NCBI RefSeq assembly: GCF_004328625.1
Contig: NZ_CP032229.1
Coordinates: 3,844,001 to 3,908,000, forward strand
Length of the DNA stretch: 64,000 nt
Direction: 5' to 3'
Source of the DNA: Streptomyces seoulensis
GTDB lineage: Bacteria; Actinomycetota; Actinomycetes; Streptomycetales; Streptomycetaceae
The translations under genes were made by a program, and so were the position numbers. Shown here in pieces: positions 62,046 to 64,000 of the stretch; positions within the stretch are counted from its first letter, which is position 1; each line of letters begins with the position of its first letter. The notes below the pieces were generated by a model. That model was not told where the DNA came from and did not search any database. It saw only the letters and a program-made list of their open reading frames with translations.

Positions 62046-62049
62046 CTAG
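62046..62049. repeat. IS target-site duplication CTAG (left)
   Basis: CTAG directly next to the left inverted repeat, matching the copy at 63103-63106. IS481-type elements prefer and duplicate CTAG. Confidence 0.8.
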
Positions 62050-63102
62050 GTGTATTGATCATGAGCGTTGTTGACACGGCTGGGGTCTTGAACATGGCGA
62101 AGACCTCCGGTGTGGTGGGAGCTGTCTAGGAACTCACCGCACGGAGGTCTTCGTGCCCCACCGTAATGCCCGGCTGACCGTCTTCGGTAGGAGGCTGCTG
62201 GTCGAGCGTGTCCGCTCAGGCCGTCCGGTCGCTCATGTGGCCGCCGAGATGGGTATCTCCCGTGCCACCGCCCATAAGTGGATCCGCCGGTGGCGGACCG
62301 AGGGTGAGGCGGGACTGCAGGACCGCTCCAGCCGACCTCGCACGACGCCGCACCGGACCGCGTCCGCGGTGGAAGACCGCGTCTGCGACCTGCGGCAGAG
62401 CCGCAAGCTGGGCCCGGCCCGGATCGGCCCGATCGTGGGCCTTCCCGCCTCGACCGTGCACCGGATCCTGACCCGCCACCGCCTCAACCGGCTGGCCTGG
62501 ATCGACCGGCCGACCGGCACCGTGATCCGCCGTTACGAGCGTGACCGGCCGGGCGAGCTGATCCACGTGGACGTGAAGAAGCTGGGCCGGATCCCCGACG
62601 GCGGCGGCCACAAGACCAACGGCCGCGAGGCCGGCCGCCCGATCCGCGGCATGGGCTTCGACTACGTCCACTCCGCCGTCGACGACCACTCCCGCCTGGC
62701 CTACAGCGAGATCCACCCCGACGAGAAAGTCGCGACCTGCGCGGGCTTCCTGACCCGCGCGGCCGCCTTCTTCCACGCCCAGGGCATCGACCGGATCGAG
62801 CGGGTCCTGACCGACAACGCCTGGGCCTACCGCAAGGGCCTGGCCTGGAAAAAGGTGCTCACCGAGATCGGTGCGGCCGGCAAGCTGACTCGCCCCTACC
62901 GGCCGCAGACCAACGGCAAGGTCGAACGCTTCAACCGCACCCTGCTCGACGAATGGGCCTACCAGCGGCCCTACACCACCAACACCGAACGCACCGACGC
63001 CCTGGCAGACTTCCTCCACACCTACAACCACCACCGCTGCCACACCGCACTCGGAGGCCACCCACCGATCAGCCGCGTCAACAACGCTGCGGGTCAATAC
63101 AC
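62050..63102 (+). mobile_element. IS481-family insertion sequence, 1053 bp, intact
   Basis: Terminal inverted repeats of about 33 bases (62050-62082 and 63070-63102) match at 28 positions, starting GTGTATTGA and including AGCGTTGTTGAC. A single DDE transposase fills the element. CTAG duplications flank it. The ends, reading frame and duplications are all intact, so the insertion looks recent. It splits the pccB-pccE genes from the small membrane peptide and maf. Confidence 0.92.
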
Positions 63103-63106
63103 CTAG
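62153..63106 (+). CDS. IS481-family transposase
   Basis: 317 residues from a GTG. An N-terminal helix-turn-helix (RSGRPVAHVAAEMGISRATAHKWIRRW) precedes a second HTH-like region and the integrase core. Catalytic residues are Asp140 (LIHVDVKKLG), Asp221 (VLTDNAWAY) and Glu258 (GKVERFNRTL), a D-80-D-36-E spacing. The last codon ACC uses the first base of the CTAG duplication and the stop TAG is its last three bases, so the target site supplies the stop. Confidence 0.94.
   Translation: MPHRNARLTVFGRRLLVERVRSGRPVAHVAAEMGISRATAHKWIRRWRTEGEAGLQDRSSRPRTTPHRTASAVEDRVCDLRQSRKLGPARIGPIVGLPASTVHRILTRHRLNRLAWIDRPTGTVIRRYERDRPGELIHVDVKKLGRIPDGGGHKTNGREAGRPIRGMGFDYVHSAVDDHSRLAYSEIHPDEKVATCAGFLTRAAAFFHAQGIDRIERVLTDNAWAYRKGLAWKKVLTEIGAAGKLTRPYRPQTNGKVERFNRTLLDEWAYQRPYTTNTERTDALADFLHTYNHHRCHTALGGHPPISRVNNAAGQYT
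63103..63106. repeat. IS target-site duplication CTAG (right), carrying two stop codons
   Basis: The palindrome CTAG gives TAG on the + strand (transposase stop, 63104-63106) and TAG on the - strand (pccE stop, 63105-63103). Confidence 0.85.
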
Positions 63107-63309
63107 GGCCAGTAGGTCCGGGACCAGGACGCCGGCCCCGGCTGGGGCAGGCGCCGGGTGGCGATGCGGGCCGGGTCCGACCACGCGTCGCGCGGCCCCT
63201 TCGCGCCGGACGACGGCTCGGCCGCCGCCACGGCGCGGGCGCGGACCACCGCCAGGGCGGCGGCCAGCTCCTCCGGGGTCGGGTTGCCTCGTACGACCTT
63301 GATGTTCAT
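63103..63309 (-). CDS. pccE: Acyl-CoA carboxylase epsilon subunit
   Basis: 68 residues. NIKVVRGNPTPEELAAALAVVRARA at the start and the conserved end SWSRTYWP are typical of AccE/PccE epsilon subunits, which bind and stimulate the beta subunit. It starts 22 bases after pccB. An IS481 element is inserted at its stop codon; the rebuilt pre-insertion sequence also reads TGG CCC TAG, so the protein is unchanged. Transcription from pccB into downstream genes is interrupted by the element. Confidence 0.9.
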   Translation of the reverse strand: MNIKVVRGNPTPEELAAALAVVRARAVAAAEPSSGAKGPRDAWSDPARIATRRLPQPGPASWSRTYWP

Positions 63310-63331
63310 GACGGCTCCCGTCGGCGCTGTC

Positions 63332-64000
63332 CTACAGGGGGATGTTGCCGTGCTTCTTCGGAGGGAGGGATTCCCGCTTGGTACGCAGCTGACGCAGCCC
63401 CCGGACGATGTGCGCGCGGGTGTCCGACGGCATGATCACCGCGTCCACGTAGCCGCGCTCGGCCGCCACGTACGGGTTGAGCAGCGCGTCCTCGTACTCC
63501 CGGACCAGCCGCGCCCGCGTCTCCTCACCCGTGCCCGCGCCCTCCGCCTCGGCGATGGTGCGACGGTGCAGGATGTTGACCGCGCCCTGCGCGCCCATCA
63601 CCGCGATCTGCGCGGTCGGCCACGCCAGGTTGAGGTCGGCGCCCAGGTGCTTGGAGCCCATCACGTCGTACGCGCCGCCGAACGCCTTGCGGGTGATGAC
63701 GGTGATCAGCGGGACGGTGGCCTCGGCGTAGGCGTAGATCAGCTTGGCGCCGCGCCGGATGATGCCGTCCAGCTCCTGGTCCACGCCGGGCAGGAAGCCG
63801 GGCACGTCCACGAAGGTCAGCACCGGGATGTTGAACGCGTCGCAGGTGCGCACGAACCGGGCGGCCTTCTCGGACGCCTTGATGTCCAGGCACCCCGCGA
63901 ACTGCATCGGCTGGTTGGCGACCAGCCCCACCGGGTGCCCCTCGACCCGGCCGAACCCGGTGAGGATGTTCGGCGCGAACAGGGCCTGCGTCTCGAAGAA
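63332..64000 (-). CDS. pccB: Acyl-CoA carboxylase beta subunit (PccB/AccD5 type), 3' part
   Basis: The 5' end lies beyond base 64000; 222 residues plus stop are seen and the frame is open to the edge. Carboxyltransferase motifs are clear: [74 protein letters not shown]. The Asp in this region (GAYDVM) is at the residue linked to propionyl-CoA preference in PccB. It transfers carboxyl from biotin to propionyl-CoA, giving methylmalonyl-CoA, with AccA2 and PccE as partners. Confidence 0.93.
   Translation of the reverse strand, partial: FFETQALFAPNILTGFGRVEGHPVGLVANQPMQFAGCLDIKASEKAARFVRTCDAFNIPVLTFVDVPGFLPGVDQELDGIIRRGAKLIYAYAEATVPLITVITRKAFGGAYDVMGSKHLGADLNLAWPTAQIAVMGAQGAVNILHRRTIAEAEGAGTGEETRARLVREYEDALLNPYVAAERGYVDAVIMPSDTRAHIVRGLRQLRTKRESLPPKKHGNIPL

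Noticed and set aside
1..64000. CRISPR arrays, tRNA or rRNA genes
   Set aside because: None seen on reading both strands; no regular direct repeats with spacers and no cloverleaf recognised.

Overview
The window is high-GC actinobacterial chromosome, almost certainly Streptomyces. It has dense codon-biased genes, many GTG starts, GTGA/ATGA overlaps and long GC hairpin terminators. Gene order matches what I recall of the Streptomyces coelicolor SCO4877-SCO4926 region: KDN/teichulosonic-acid genes, nucleoside transporter, cdd, deoA, afsQ1/afsQ2/sigQ, deoC, phosphopentomutase-like gene, purine nucleoside phosphorylase, lpdA, accA2, maf, pccE, pccB. That comparison is from memory and was not computed.

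Layout. 1-2524: the end of a LysE exporter and a FAD monooxygenase facing a TetR regulator, with twin 15-bp palindromic operators between them. 2527-10863: a surface-glycan locus with an acyltransferase, a polysialyltransferase-like GT-B enzyme, a GT2 glycosyltransferase, a second GT-B-like enzyme, a CMP-nonulosonate synthetase fused to a HAD phosphatase, a NeuB-type synthase and a third GT-B sialyltransferase-like protein. This set fits a KDN (teichulosonic acid) cell-wall polymer. 10868-12978: a methyltransferase and an M20 amidohydrolase. 13274-20240: nucleoside uptake and salvage (BMP lipoprotein, two-domain ATPase that appears to start at ATC, two permeases, cytidine deaminase, thymidine phosphorylase).

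20376-30039: accessory genes and regulators (EcsC-like protein, TetR plus 3-hydroxyacyl-CoA dehydrogenase, Uma2 nuclease-like protein, STAS protein overlapping an ECF sigma gene, MFS/LysR pair, hydrolase, small secreted protein, PspC, VanZ). 30136-34844: lipoprotein-afsQ2-afsQ1 facing sigQ, with an AfsQ1-type box, then a uridine-kinase-like gene. 35460-38789: deoC with two aldehyde dehydrogenases, the second a short pseudoenzyme. 40480-51782: a 3571-residue secreted RHS/YD-repeat polymorphic toxin (DNRLRE, three LamG domains, RHS core, Lys-rich and Gly-rich segments, HINT, CxxC/H nuclease-like tip) with a translationally coupled SUFU immunity gene.

53143-64000: phosphohexomutase/phosphopentomutase, PNP, LpdA-type flavoprotein, DeoR regulator and the acyl-CoA carboxylase neighbourhood (accA2, maf, a 42-residue membrane peptide missing from usual gene calls, pccE, pccB). 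An intact IS481-family element sits exactly at the pccE stop codon.

The genes tie together in two ways. Near-identical TCTACGCGCGTAGA palindromes lie upstream of the BMP lipoprotein, the nucleoside ABC ATPase, deoC and PNP/lpdA, and suggest one nucleoside-salvage regulon spread over 42 kb. The glycan block contains every step from sugar-phosphate condensation to CMP activation and polymer transfer. The likeliest under-described items are the nucleoside operator regulon, the ATC start, the RHS toxin tip, the pseudo-aldehyde dehydrogenase pair and the CTAG double stop codon made by the IS.
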